From Brevibacterium sp. S111 (GTDB lineage Bacteria > Actinomycetota > Actinomycetes > Actinomycetales > Brevibacteriaceae), in the NCBI RefSeq assembly GCF_004745075.1, contig NZ_RHFH01000006.1, forward strand, positions 1-64,000: a stretch of 64,000 bases of DNA, in the 5' to 3' direction. Below the pieces are notes generated by a model. The model had not been told where the DNA came from and did not search any database. It worked only from the letters and a program-made list of their open reading frames with translations. Each line of letters starts with the position of its first letter. Position 1 is the first letter of the stretch. The position numbers and the translations under genes are program-made. Shown here piece by piece: positions 8,920-16,938 of this stretch.

Positions 8920-9903
8920 TCAGCCGGTGCGAGCGCTGCGCCGCTCGACGCTCTCTTTGATCCTGAGAAAGACGTCCGCAGAGAAAAGATCCTGCCAGCG
9001 AAGGCGAAAAACCGCGTAACCGAGATTCCGCAACTTGTTTTCTCGGCGACGTTCCTTCTCCATCTCATCCCGAGGGTTCTTCCCCGGCAAATGGTATTTC
9101 CCCTCGCCGTCGAACTCAGCGATGACTCTTGCCTTCTTGTTCGCGAAATCCGTGCGGCCGATGAAACGGTCCTGCTCATCGTAGAACTCCACTTGCGGTT
9201 CGAACCCCGGAACCGAATACTCAACAAATCGGACAGCACAGATCGATTCCGACACCGACTCGCGACCGCCATTCATAAGGTGCACTGCGTCAGCGACTCT
9301 CCGTGCCAAGGTCCGCGGAGGATGTGCCTCGCAATACCTGATGATGGCTTGTTCCGATGTGAACCCGCGATGCACCGCGGCATCAAGGACTGCCACGGCA
9401 AAAGCCAACGGGTAGTCTCGTGCAATGTCAGAGAGAGTCCTCAACACTGACGTCACCGGAATCCCAGCTACCTCGACGATGTCCGACTCCGCCAAGTCTC
9501 GACGCCGAACCAGCATCGTCGCATGGCGCACTCCGTACTTCGGATGAATTGCTTCGGCCATCGGACTGCTGTCCTTGTCGAGATACGGGATGGGCAACCC
9601 GTGGACGATCAACGCGCTGCGATGAGATAAGACGCAGCGGGGCGGCATACGGCCAGCGTAGGATCGGACCAAGATGCGCAAGTCCTCATCCCGCTTCCGC
9701 ATCCCAGATTCTTCGACTGGAAGATTGACATCCGCCGCTGCGGCAAAAGTTGCCACGTAACCGTGGTCAGGGTGCCTGCACTCTTTTGACACAACGTAGA
9801 TGCCGTGGCGCACACGTCGAAGACAGCATCGCAAGGCGTGGGTGATCTGATGCGTTGACCACCCGGCGTCTTGGAGTTCTGCGGTACTCAAGCAGATGAA
9901 CAT
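8920..9903 (-). CDS. AbiEi antitoxin-like N-terminus with DUF559/PD-(D/E)XK-like C-terminus
   Basis: About 327 residues. The N-terminal third (STAELQDAGWSTHQITHAL... RVRHGIYVV) resembles the helix-turn-helix domain of AbiEi antitoxins, and the middle part also fits that family (GIPVTSVLRTLSDIAR). The last 100 residues look like a Vsr/DUF559 nuclease-type fold, with an Asp in RTDFANKKA and an AEFDGEGK motif before a basic helix and LGYAVFRLRW. Such two-domain proteins are widespread in actinobacteria without a proven function. No AbiEii nucleotidyltransferase is adjacent, so this is not a complete type IV toxin-antitoxin pair. Start uncertain: ATG 9903, or in-frame codons at 9915 or 9951. It is the only gene inside the inverted-repeat-bounded unit 8827-10136. 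Confidence 0.75.
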   Translation of the reverse strand: MFICLSTAELQDAGWSTHQITHALRCCLRRVRHGIYVVSKECRHPDHGYVATFAAAADVNLPVEESGMRKRDEDLRILVRSYAGRMPPRCVLSHRSALIVHGLPIPYLDKDSSPMAEAIHPKYGVRHATMLVRRRDLAESDIVEVAGIPVTSVLRTLSDIARDYPLAFAVAVLDAAVHRGFTSEQAIIRYCEAHPPRTLARRVADAVHLMNGGRESVSESICAVRFVEYSVPGFEPQVEFYDEQDRFIGRTDFANKKARVIAEFDGEGKYHLPGKNPRDEMEKERRRENKLRNLGYAVFRLRWQDLFSADVFLRIKESVERRSARTG

Positions 9904-10068
9904 GCTCACCAGCATGTGCCGTGCCACAGCAGACAGGCAAGGGCGGCGCAAGGGGCTGTGGACAACCCCCGACTCGTGCGCACAGGGTCAGAAAATCAGG
10001 CGCCTTCGTCGCCCAACGTGGCCGAATATGCGCTTCCTCCCCGGCAAGCTGCGGACGGGACGACCGGG

Positions 10069-10136
10069 CTCGTTCAACCACGAATCAGGTTTTCGATGCT
10101 AGCTCGTATCGAAAACCTGATTCACCGTTGAACGAG
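10069..10136. repeat. Right inverted repeat forming a long hairpin
   Basis: Two 29-nt arms (10069-10097 and 10108-10136) match at 26 positions around a 10-nt loop. The arms contain CTCGTTCAAC and GAATCAGGTTTTCGAT. The outer 34 bp (10103-10136) are the inverted copy of 8827-8860. It could be a mobile-element end, a strong terminator or both. Confidence 0.75.
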
Positions 10137-10158
10137 GCGCTCAAAACCGTGCGGCCGT

Positions 10159-10200
10159 TGAGCCAGGCTCAATTATCTGTTCCACAGTGCCGCTGGCTCA
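10159..10200 (-). terminator. Possible terminator of the SpoU methyltransferase gene
   Basis: Eight-base arms TGAGCCAG and CTGGCTCA (10159-10166 and 10193-10200) lie 27 bp past the stop codon. The loop is long (26 nt) and there is no clear T run, so support is modest. Confidence 0.35.
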
Positions 10201-10226
10201 GCAAAGATGGCCGCGCCCACGAAACC

Positions 10227-11048
10227 TCACATCCGTTGGTTGCGCGCACTCTCGTAGATGCACACGCTCGCAGCGGTCGCGAGATTGAGGCTCTCGGCCG
10301 AGCCGTAGATCGGCACGGCAACAGACGAATCGCACAGCTCCAGATCGTCGGCACTCATCCCCCATGCTTCGTTGCCGAAGACCCACGTGGTTCGCGCCGT
10401 CAGGTCAAGCCCGGTATCCCACGGGTGGTGAAGATCGTGCGCCTCGTCGTTCGCGTCGGCCGCGAGGACCTGCAGGCCGCGGGCTCGCGCAAGTTCAGTG
10501 ACCTCGGACAGTCCGACTCCGGTGACGACGGGGATGTGGAAGAGAGAGCCGGCAGTTGAACGCACCACTTTGTCGTTGTAGGCATCAACGGACGACGATG
10601 TCAGCACCACAGCGTCGGCGCCGGCGGCATCGGCCAGTCGGATGATCGTACCGGCGTTGCCCGGGTCGCGGACCTGGGAGAGGACGACGACAAGCTGCGC
10701 TTCCTTGTTCAGTACCGAGGTCAGCTCGACATCGAGAGTCTTGCACACGGCGACGACCCCCTGCGAGTTCACGGTCGTCGCCAGCTCGGTGAGCACCTCG
10801 GGGGTGACGATGCTGCACTGCAGACGCCCATGTTTGGCCGAGGCCATGAATTCGGGATGCTCCTCGGCGGCTTCCTCGGTGATGAACAGCTCGACCACGG
10901 AGCCCGCCAGCGCCAATGCCTCACGCACGGCCTGCGGACCCTCGACGAGGAACTGCCCCGTGGCCTTGCGGTCACGACGCTTGAGCAGCTTCGCGGCGTT
11001 CTTGATCCGCTTCGACTGCGGCGAGGAGATGACGTCAGGGAGCTTCAT
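10227..11048 (-). CDS. TrmH/SpoU-family RNA 2'-O-methyltransferase
   Basis: 273 residues. An N-terminal substrate-binding domain (EGPQAVREAL at 36-45) precedes a knotted SPOUT catalytic domain with motif 1 DPGNAGTIIR (128-137), motif 2 VFGNEAWGM (223-231) and motif 3 IYGSAESLNLATAASV (247-262). It belongs to the 23S rRNA methyltransferase group next to rplT in actinobacteria (TsnR/RlmB relatives); the exact target nucleotide cannot be assigned. In most relatives pheS-pheT follow this gene, but here they do not. An ATG start has an AGGA site 9 nt upstream. A terminator separates it from rplT, so it probably has its own promoter. Confidence 0.88.
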   Translation of the reverse strand: MKLPDVISSPQSKRIKNAAKLLKRRDRKATGQFLVEGPQAVREALALAGSVVELFITEEAAEEHPEFMASAKHGRLQCSIVTPEVLTELATTVNSQGVVAVCKTLDVELTSVLNKEAQLVVVLSQVRDPGNAGTIIRLADAAGADAVVLTSSSVDAYNDKVVRSTAGSLFHIPVVTGVGLSEVTELARARGLQVLAADANDEAHDLHHPWDTGLDLTARTTWVFGNEAWGMSADDLELCDSSVAVPIYGSAESLNLATAASVCIYESARNQRM

Positions 11049-11180
11049 GCGTGCGTGGTCCTAAGAGTCGATGGAGGGAGCTGCTGGAATACGAGAACTT
11101 TGCCGGGAGGGAGCCAGGCCGGGTCGGTGCCGCGGCCGGCACGAACCGACCTAGAGCGCGAGCGATGGCCCGAACAGACT

Positions 11181-11215
11181 CGACGGCCCCGAACCATGTC
11201 AGTTCGGGGCCGTCG
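11181..11215 (-). terminator. Terminator of the infC-rpmI-rplT operon
   Basis: A perfect 13-bp GC-rich stem (CGACGGCCCCGAA and its complement) with a 9-nt loop lies 60 bp downstream of the rplT stop. The following T tract is weak, as is usual in high-GC actinobacteria. Confidence 0.7.
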
Positions 11216-11274
11216 ACGGTCACCGAGGTGACCAATCAGTCACGAGTGTGACTGGAGTATTCAGGTGACGCTGC

Positions 11275-11664
11275 TCAGGCGGCGTCGGTCTTCGCTGCGT
11301 TGACGTCAGCAGGAAGAGCGTCCTTGGCGACCTTGACCAGGTGCGCGAAGGTGGCCGAGTCGTTGACGGCGAGTTCAGCGAGCATGCGACGGTCGACCTC
11401 GACTCCAGCGGCCTTGAGGCCCTGGATGAAACGGTTGTAGGTCATGCCGTTGGCGCGGGCGCCGGCGTTGATGCGCTGGATCCAGAGGCGACGGAAGTCC
11501 CCCTTGCGCTTGCGACGGTCACGGTAGCTGTAGACCAGCGAATGAATGACCTGCTCTTTGGCCTTGCGGTACAGGCGCGAGCGCTGTCCGCGGTAGCCGC
11601 TTGCCCGGTCGAGGATGACCCGGCGCTTCTTGTGGGCGTTGACCGCCCTCTTCACACGTGCCAC
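11275..11664 (-). CDS. rplT: 50S ribosomal protein L20
   Basis: 129 residues, highly basic, with the L20 N-terminus [15 protein letters not shown] and the segment [15 protein letters not shown] helix ([15 protein letters not shown]). It binds 23S rRNA early in assembly of the large subunit. The C-terminal tail of about 12 residues ([13 protein letters not shown]) is an extension typical of actinobacteria. It is third gene of infC-rpmI-rplT. In low-GC bacteria L20 represses this operon through the infC leader; whether it does so here is unknown. Confidence 0.97.
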   Translation of the reverse strand: MARVKRAVNAHKKRRVILDRASGYRGQRSRLYRKAKEQVIHSLVYSYRDRRKRKGDFRRLWIQRINAGARANGMTYNRFIQGLKAAGVEVDRRMLAELAVNDSATFAHLVKVAKDALPADVNAAKTDAA

Positions 11665-11792
11665 GTGTTACTCCTTTGAAAAGTTCGTATCTTCCGGCGG
11701 TGCCGGACTCTGGTTCAAGCTGTGGGAGCCGGTGATCGGCTGCCCGGGGAGATCCCGGAGACTCGTCCGAGAAAGAAGACCCGAAAGGGGTC

Positions 11793-11999
11793 TCACCTGC
11801 CCTTGAGCTTGCCCAGAAGCTTGCGGGCCATGGCGCGGTCTCCACCGGTGATGACCTGGTCGGTGGACACCCGGCGCTTGCGGCCCGAGGACTTGCCCTC
11901 GAACTTGTGCTGGTTGTTCACGCCTTCACGCATGATCTTGCCAGTGCCAGTCACGCGCATGCGCTTCTTGGCGCTGCTGTTCGTCTTCTGCTTCGGCAT
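11793..11999 (-). CDS. rpmI: 50S ribosomal protein L35
   Basis: 68 residues of the L35 family: MPKQKTNSSAKKRMRVTGTG start, a lysine/arginine-rich body, and the C-terminal segment DRAMARKLLG. It lies between infC and rplT, 99 bp after infC and 128 bp before rplT, in the universally conserved order. Confidence 0.96.
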   Translation of the reverse strand: MPKQKTNSSAKKRMRVTGTGKIMREGVNNQHKFEGKSSGRKRRVSTDQVITGGDRAMARKLLGKLKGR

Positions 12000-12098
12000 A
12001 GTGCCGTTCTCCTTTGCAATTCGTTGTCGGCGGTGGCCGCCGGCAACTACTTCACACGCACAGACCAGGGGGCCTGGAACGCGACGTTACCTGTTTGC

Positions 12099-12728
12099 TC
12101 ACGCCTCGGGTTGAGCTGAGTTCTTCTCTGCAGCAACCCGATCGCGACGGGACTTCACCTCAGCGGACTTGCCCTTGGCACCTGCCGATGCCTTGCGAGC
12201 CTCCGCCTTGGCGTCAGACTTTGATTTGTGCGGGGCGATGACCATCACCATGTTGCGTCCGTCGACTCGCGGGGAGGATTCGACGGTGCCGAGGTCCGAC
12301 ACATCTTCGGCCAAGCGGTTGAGCAGCTTGATGCCCATTTCCGGGCGGGACTGCTCACGTCCGCGGAACATGATCATGACCTTGACCTTGTCGCCGCCTT
12401 CGAGGAAGCGGGTGACGTGGCCCTTCTTCGTCTCGTAATCGTGTTCGTCGATCTTGAGACGGAAGCGGATCTCCTTCAGCGCAGTGTTTGCCTGGTTCTT
12501 CCGAGCTTCCCTGGCCTTCTGAGCAGATTCGTACTTGAATTTTCCGTAGTCCATGAGCTTGGCTACGGGTGGCTTCGCCTGCGGGGCTACCTCGACGAGA
12601 TCGAGATCCGCCTCACGGGCGAGATCGAGTGCCTTGCGAATGGCAACGATACCGACCTGTTCACCATTGGGTCCGACCAACCGGACCTCGGGAACCCGAA
12701 TCCGGTCATTGATGCGCGTCTCGCTGAT
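12099..12728 (-). CDS. infC: Translation initiation factor IF-3 (AUC start)
   Basis: 209 residues from an ATC start at 12728 ([16 protein letters not shown]...), covering the IF-3 N domain, linker (KARE-ARKNQ) and C domain ([19 protein letters not shown]). IF-3 binds the 30S subunit and rejects non-standard start codons. No ATG or GTG lies at the family N-terminus, whereas AAGGAG sits 7 nt upstream of ATC. AUU/AUC starts on infC allow feedback control by IF-3 in other bacteria. The C-terminal 35 residues are a charged Ala/Lys/Glu extension. The gene is preceded by a structured leader with a terminator. An alternative in-frame TTG at 12824 would add 32 residues unlike the family. Confidence 0.93.
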   Translation of the reverse strand: MSETRINDRIRVPEVRLVGPNGEQVGIVAIRKALDLAREADLDLVEVAPQAKPPVAKLMDYGKFKYESAQKAREARKNQANTALKEIRFRLKIDEHDYETKKGHVTRFLEGGDKVKVMIMFRGREQSRPEMGIKLLNRLAEDVSDLGTVESSPRVDGRNMVMVIAPHKSKSDAKAEARKASAGAKGKSAEVKSRRDRVAAEKNSAQPEA

Positions 12729-12765
12729 GTGTTCACTCCTTTTGCTCAAATGTGGTCGTGGCAAC

Positions 12766-12801
12766 GAAAAAGGCTCCCGTTGACACATGCCAAGGGAGCC
12801 T
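12766..12801 (-). terminator. Intrinsic terminator / attenuator in the infC leader
   Basis: On the minus strand AGGCTCCC, a 15-nt loop and GGGAGCCT are followed directly by a T run. This near-ideal terminator lies about 40 nt before the infC start and inside its 5' leader, so it can only serve as an attenuator of the operon. Confidence 0.75.
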
Positions 12802-12916
12802 GCACACACGAGCAGTACGGTCAACCGTACGTCTTCGGTGAATACACCTCGATCTGCAACCCATGCGGACAGTCGTCCGCGGGAGAGATCTTTGGACCCG
12901 ATCGCTCTTCGCGATC
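12802..12916 (-). promoter_or_regulatory. Structured 5' leader of infC
   Basis: Upstream of the attenuator are three further hairpins: GTACGG-TCAA-CCGTAC (12815-12830), GCGGAC-AGTC-GTCCGC (12865-12880) and GATCGC-TCTTC-GCGATC (12900-12916). Together they suggest a long folded leader RNA. Infer control by L20, IF-3 or a translated leader; the ligand is not visible from sequence. Confidence 0.55.
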
Positions 12917-13032
12917 AAGGTGGGAGTCAGACTCCGCTTCGCACCAGCTACCAGTGTACTACGCTTCATGACTCTTCGCACATCGAGACCCTGGTGTGAT
13001 CGCCGCGTTGATTTATATGTCAAGCTTATGGC

Positions 13033-13404
13033 ATGAGTTCTGAAGAATCCGTTCCCGCCGAGGCGGTCGCCGAAGTCACCCGCGATATCGCCGAGGTTCC
13101 CGCCGTCGAGGTCATCACCTCCAGCGCCGTCCATCTCATGTCCGCCGCCGCCATCAAGTGCGGCCTCGCCGACGACGGACCGGACGGCCCCGGGTCCGAC
13201 CTCAAGGACCTCGATGAGGCCCGTAAGCTCATCACGGCGCTGGCCGGCTTCATCACCGGCGCCGCCACGGTGATCGGCGATCACCACGCCCGCCCGCTGC
13301 GCGATGGACTGCGCAGTCTGCAGCTGGCCTTCCGTGAGGCCTCGGAGATTCCCGACGCCCCCGGCGAAGGCCCCGGAGAGAAGTTCACCGGCCCCGTCCG
13401 CTGA
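13033..13404 (+). CDS. DUF1844 protein
   Basis: 123 residues of the DUF1844 family (AVHLMSAAAIKCGL ... DLDEARKLITALAGFI), a small, mainly helical actinobacterial protein commonly found beside infC. It is divergent from infC. The acidic N-terminus and Gly/Pro-rich C-terminus appear disordered. The function is unknown. Confidence 0.8.
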   Translation: MSSEESVPAEAVAEVTRDIAEVPAVEVITSSAVHLMSAAAIKCGLADDGPDGPGSDLKDLDEARKLITALAGFITGAATVIGDHHARPLRDGLRSLQLAFREASEIPDAPGEGPGEKFTGPVR

Positions 13405-13430
13405 CCCCACTCCCCCGCCAATAGCTGATC

Positions 13431-13463
13431 CAGCGGCCCTCGATCATCGATCGGGGGCCGCTG
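13431..13463. terminator. Bidirectional terminator between DUF1844 and TetR genes
   Basis: A 15-bp stem with one G-T pair (CAGCGGCCC plus CGATC) closes on a 3-nt loop, 27 bp after the DUF1844 stop and just before the convergent TetR stop. Confidence 0.6.
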
Positions 13464-13471
13464 TCGCATCC

Positions 13472-14164
13472 TCACTCGCCGAGGCGGCCGACCACCGCGG
13501 ACATGAGGTTGTCTTCGACGTCATCGAATCCCGGCCCGAACTGACCGAACCGCAAGGCATTGATGAGCCCGACGATGCCGACCCAGATCGTGACGGTCTC
13601 CAGAATGACGGAATCGTCGTAGCCGAGCCCGAGCTCTTCGAACCCTTGTCGCAGCGGCTTGAGCGTCGCGCTCGGTTTCCGCACTTCGACACCCGAGGTG
13701 CCCTGCACCTGTCCGGCCCGGCTGGCAACCTCGAAATCATTGCGGGATTCCGCCACCAGGGATGCCAGGGCGACCATGATTCGTGTTCCCGGCACCACGG
13801 TCTCTTCCCGTGGGGCCTCATAGTCGGCGATCGGAGTGCCGTAGATGAGCGCCCAGCGGTTCGGATACCTCCGCGCCCAGGCGAGCATCGACAGCGCCAG
13901 AGTCTCCACGTTCCGCTGCTCTGCCAGAGCCTCATCGACGGTGTCGGCGATCTGGGTGAAAGCGTCACGGATGAGGATCGTCAGCAGCTCATCGCGGCTC
14001 TTCACATAGCGGTAGACCGCGCTCGAGACGACACCGAGCTCGCGGGCGATCGCCCTCAGAGACAGGCCGTCGACCCCGTCTTCGTCGATCATCCGGTTGC
14101 CGATGCGTGTGATCTGCGCTTCGGTCTCGACGCGAGCGCGCTGGCGTGGGGTCGTCTCAGTCAT
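13472..14164 (-). CDS. TetR-family transcriptional regulator
   Basis: 230 residues. The N-terminal TetR helix-turn-helix spans about 15-65 (LSLRAIARELGVVSSAVYRYVKSRDELL), followed by a larger ligand domain with WALIYGTPI, typical of the TetR C-terminal WHG/TetR_C_25-like group. It is divergent from the epimerase gene at 14302 with 137 bp between, so that gene is the probable target. The ligand is unknown. Confidence 0.88.
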   Translation of the reverse strand: MTETTPRQRARVETEAQITRIGNRMIDEDGVDGLSLRAIARELGVVSSAVYRYVKSRDELLTILIRDAFTQIADTVDEALAEQRNVETLALSMLAWARRYPNRWALIYGTPIADYEAPREETVVPGTRIMVALASLVAESRNDFEVASRAGQVQGTSGVEVRKPSATLKPLRQGFEELGLGYDDSVILETVTIWVGIVGLINALRFGQFGPGFDDVEDNLMSAVVGRLGE

Positions 14165-14301
14165 GGATCCACTCTACGATCCGAGAACAGAGATAACAAT
14201 TGTGAGCACTGCTCTTGAATTGAACCGCCTTGAGGTCTACGCTGATTTTTCGAGATCACCGCTCTCTCAATTTGATTCGAGGTCATCGGAAAGGACCCGT
14301 C

Positions 14302-15243
14302 ATGAAGCAAGCACTCGTCATCGGCAACGGCCAGATCGGTTCGGAGATCGCCGCCCAACTCATCGGCTCAGGGGTCACCGTGCGCATCGCCACGCGCTCG
14401 GGTGGCCGTGCACAGCAGGCCGTGACCGTTGGGGCACCGGCACCCAGTCCCGCTCCCGCGCATATCAGGGCCGACGCCACGGACCGTTCGCAGCTGGCTC
14501 AGGCTGCGGAGGGCGTCGATGTGATCTTCGCCTGCGCTCATGCCCCCTATGACAGCCGGAAATGGGAACAGGTCCTCCCGCGGCTGGATCAGGCGGTCCT
14601 CGACACCGCCGCCGAACTGAGCATCCCCGTCGTCTTCCCCGAATCGGTATACGCCTTCACCGGCCTCACCCGACCGATCACCGAGACCTCACCCTTCGCT
14701 CCTGTCGAAGACAAAGGCCGAATCCGGCAGCGGCTCCTCGAGGCTCGCTCCGCTCATTCTGCGACGTCTGCCAGTGTCATCGCCGGGGATCTGCTCGGCA
14801 GAACCGCAGAGAAGTGGTCATCGGTCGTGCGGATGTGCATCACCGAGCCGATCTCCAAGGGGCGCCGCGCCCTGGTCCCGGCACGGACAGATGTCCCTCA
14901 TGGAATCACCGTCATCGCCGATCACGCGGCCGCAATGATCCAGGCGGCAGAGGATCTGACGACCGTCCCCGCGGGGACGCATCAGCTGCGCATCGCACCG
15001 GCCTCGAATCCGACTCTCACTGAGATCGCTGATTTCACCGCGGACGTTCTGGGGCAGAAGCACAAGCGTCCGGTCCCGGTGCCGCGCTGGGTGACCAGGG
15101 CCGTCGGTGCGTTCGAACGCTCCTTCTATGAGCTCAACCAGCTGGCCCCCATCTGGTACGAACCCTGCGTCATCGAACCGGGCACCTTGGCCGACGCGGT
15201 CCCGATCACCGATTGGCGCGACGGCGTGCGGCAGATGCTGTGA
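14302..15243 (+). CDS. NAD-dependent epimerase/dehydratase (SDR, NmrA-like)
   Basis: 313 residues with an N-terminal Rossmann nucleotide motif GNGQIG at 8-13 and a typical atypical-SDR core. The expected Tyr-X3-Lys is not conserved in the usual place, as in NmrA-like members. ATG at 14302 is preceded by AAGGA. It is probably controlled by the divergent TetR regulator and is often seen as a TetR target in actinobacteria. The substrate cannot be assigned. Confidence 0.8.
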   Translation: MKQALVIGNGQIGSEIAAQLIGSGVTVRIATRSGGRAQQAVTVGAPAPSPAPAHIRADATDRSQLAQAAEGVDVIFACAHAPYDSRKWEQVLPRLDQAVLDTAAELSIPVVFPESVYAFTGLTRPITETSPFAPVEDKGRIRQRLLEARSAHSATSASVIAGDLLGRTAEKWSSVVRMCITEPISKGRRALVPARTDVPHGITVIADHAAAMIQAAEDLTTVPAGTHQLRIAPASNPTLTEIADFTADVLGQKHKRPVPVPRWVTRAVGAFERSFYELNQLAPIWYEPCVIEPGTLADAVPITDWRDGVRQML

Positions 15244-15260
15244 GCACTACCCGGTGCGCC

Positions 15261-16898
15261 CTAGTTGAGGAAGATCCCATTGCCCGGTCCCAGCGGCAGG
15301 TCGAAGAAGTACCAGATGGCCAACAGCGCAGCCCACGCGAGCCAGAACGGGATGACGAATGGGAACATTCGCGAGATCACGGTGCCCAGCCCCGCGCTCG
15401 GCTCGTAGCGGCGGACGAGGCCGAGGAGGACGATCATGTACGGGTTGAGCGGGGTGATGACCTGAGTGGCTGAATCTCCGACGCGGAAGCCGGCCTGGAT
15501 GAACGCGGGTTCGTATCCGAGCAGGGTGAACAGGGGCACGAACACCGCGGCCATGAGAGTCCACATGGATGAGCCGGAGATGATGAACAGGTTGAGCACG
15601 CTGGCCAGGAGCATGAAGCCGATGACCGCGGCAAACCCTGTCAGCCCGATCGCCTCGAGCCCCGAGGCACCGGCCACAGCGATCCACGAACCGATGCCCG
15701 TCCAATTGAACAGAGCGATGAACTGGCCGAGGATGAACGCAAGGATGAGGAATGACATCATGTCGATAATCGACTGACTCATCATCCTCACCAGATCGTT
15801 CATCGACCGCACGGTGCGCACGGCGAATCCGTAGACGACTCCCATGAGCATGAAGTAGGCGAAGACGATGAACACGATCGATGACAGCAGCGGTGACTCC
15901 GGCAGGAATCCGCCGTCCTCGTTGCGCCACGGCGAGTTCGGGATGAGCACGGAGAACAGGATCAGCGCGGTCAGCAGCAGCGCTGCGAGAACAGCCCAGA
16001 TCAGACCCCGCTTCTCCTGCGGTTCGAGTTCGGCCCTGATCTCGGAATCTTCGTCTTCGGCTCCGCCACCGCCTGCACTCCCGGATTCGCCGTACGGGTT
16101 GTCCGCTCGATACTCTTTCGCCAGCCCCTGAGCTCCTGCATTCGCGTATTCGCGGGGGACGCCTCGGCGGATCATGTTCGGTTCGATGAGACGGTCGATG
16201 ATGAATCCGGCGACGATGGCCAGCACGATCGACGACGCGATGTTGAAGTAGTAGTTCGACACGGGGTTGACGGCCGTGAAGTCGGTGTTCGGCAGGGTGT
16301 CCATCACCGAGGTGGTGATGCCGGCGAACAGCGCATCGAGGCTCGTCGGCACGATCGACGTCGAATATCCGGCACCGGTGGCGGCGAATCCGCCGATGAG
16401 CCCGGCCATCGGGTGGCGACCGGCGGCTTTGAACACGAGCGCGGCCAAGGGCGGGATGATGATGAACGCAGAGTCGGACATGATCGACCCGGTGACTCCG
16501 ACGAACCCGACGGCATAGGGCAGCAGCCAGCGTGGACTCCTGCCGAAGGCGATGCGCACGGCCGCGGCGAGCATTCCCGACTTCTCAGCGACACCGACGG
16601 CCAAGAGGATCGGCAGCACGGTGGCCAGCGGCGGGAATCCGAGGTAGTTCTCCCCCATCGTCGTCGTCAGCCACGACAGCCCCTCACCGGTGAACAGTCC
16701 TTTGATCGCGATGGTCTCGTCATCGCCGGGGATGGTGACCGAGACCCCGGCCATCGCCATCGCCGTCGAGACCAGCCCGGTGATGATGAACAGACCGAGG
16801 AAGAGGGTGAAGGGCTCCGGCAGCTTGTTGCCGACGTTCTCGACCCAGTCCAGCAGTCGCTGCCCGATGCCGACCTTGCCCTGTGTCGTCGTTGACAT
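15261..16898 (-). CDS. abgT: AbgT-family transporter
   Basis: 545 residues with about 12 hydrophobic segments and re-entrant-type signatures of the AbgT family (NKLPEPFTLFLGL near the start, SIMSDSAFIIIPPLAALVF, and SDSATQVITPLNPYM-like GDSATQVITPLNPY near the C-terminus). AbgT imports p-aminobenzoyl-glutamate; MtrF and YdaH relatives export sulfonamides. A hydrophilic loop rich in Gly/Asp/Glu lies near the middle. It lies 40 bp after the M20 amidohydrolase gene on the same strand, which supports the salvage role. Confidence 0.88.
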   Translation of the reverse strand: MSTTTQGKVGIGQRLLDWVENVGNKLPEPFTLFLGLFIITGLVSTAMAMAGVSVTIPGDDETIAIKGLFTGEGLSWLTTTMGENYLGFPPLATVLPILLAVGVAEKSGMLAAAVRIAFGRSPRWLLPYAVGFVGVTGSIMSDSAFIIIPPLAALVFKAAGRHPMAGLIGGFAATGAGYSTSIVPTSLDALFAGITTSVMDTLPNTDFTAVNPVSNYYFNIASSIVLAIVAGFIIDRLIEPNMIRRGVPREYANAGAQGLAKEYRADNPYGESGSAGGGGAEDEDSEIRAELEPQEKRGLIWAVLAALLLTALILFSVLIPNSPWRNEDGGFLPESPLLSSIVFIVFAYFMLMGVVYGFAVRTVRSMNDLVRMMSQSIIDMMSFLILAFILGQFIALFNWTGIGSWIAVAGASGLEAIGLTGFAAVIGFMLLASVLNLFIISGSSMWTLMAAVFVPLFTLLGYEPAFIQAGFRVGDSATQVITPLNPYMIVLLGLVRRYEPSAGLGTVISRMFPFVIPFWLAWAALLAIWYFFDLPLGPGNGIFLN

Positions 16899-16938
16899 GG
16901 ATGCTCTCTTTCTTGCGGTGGTCAGAGTCCTCAGGCGA

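Noticed and set aside
8920..9903. Complete AbiE toxin-antitoxin system
   Set aside because: Only the AbiEi-like part is present; no AbiEii nucleotidyltransferase gene adjoins it.
8827..10136. Complete insertion sequence
   Set aside because: Inverted ends are present but there is no transposase gene and no clear target-site duplication.
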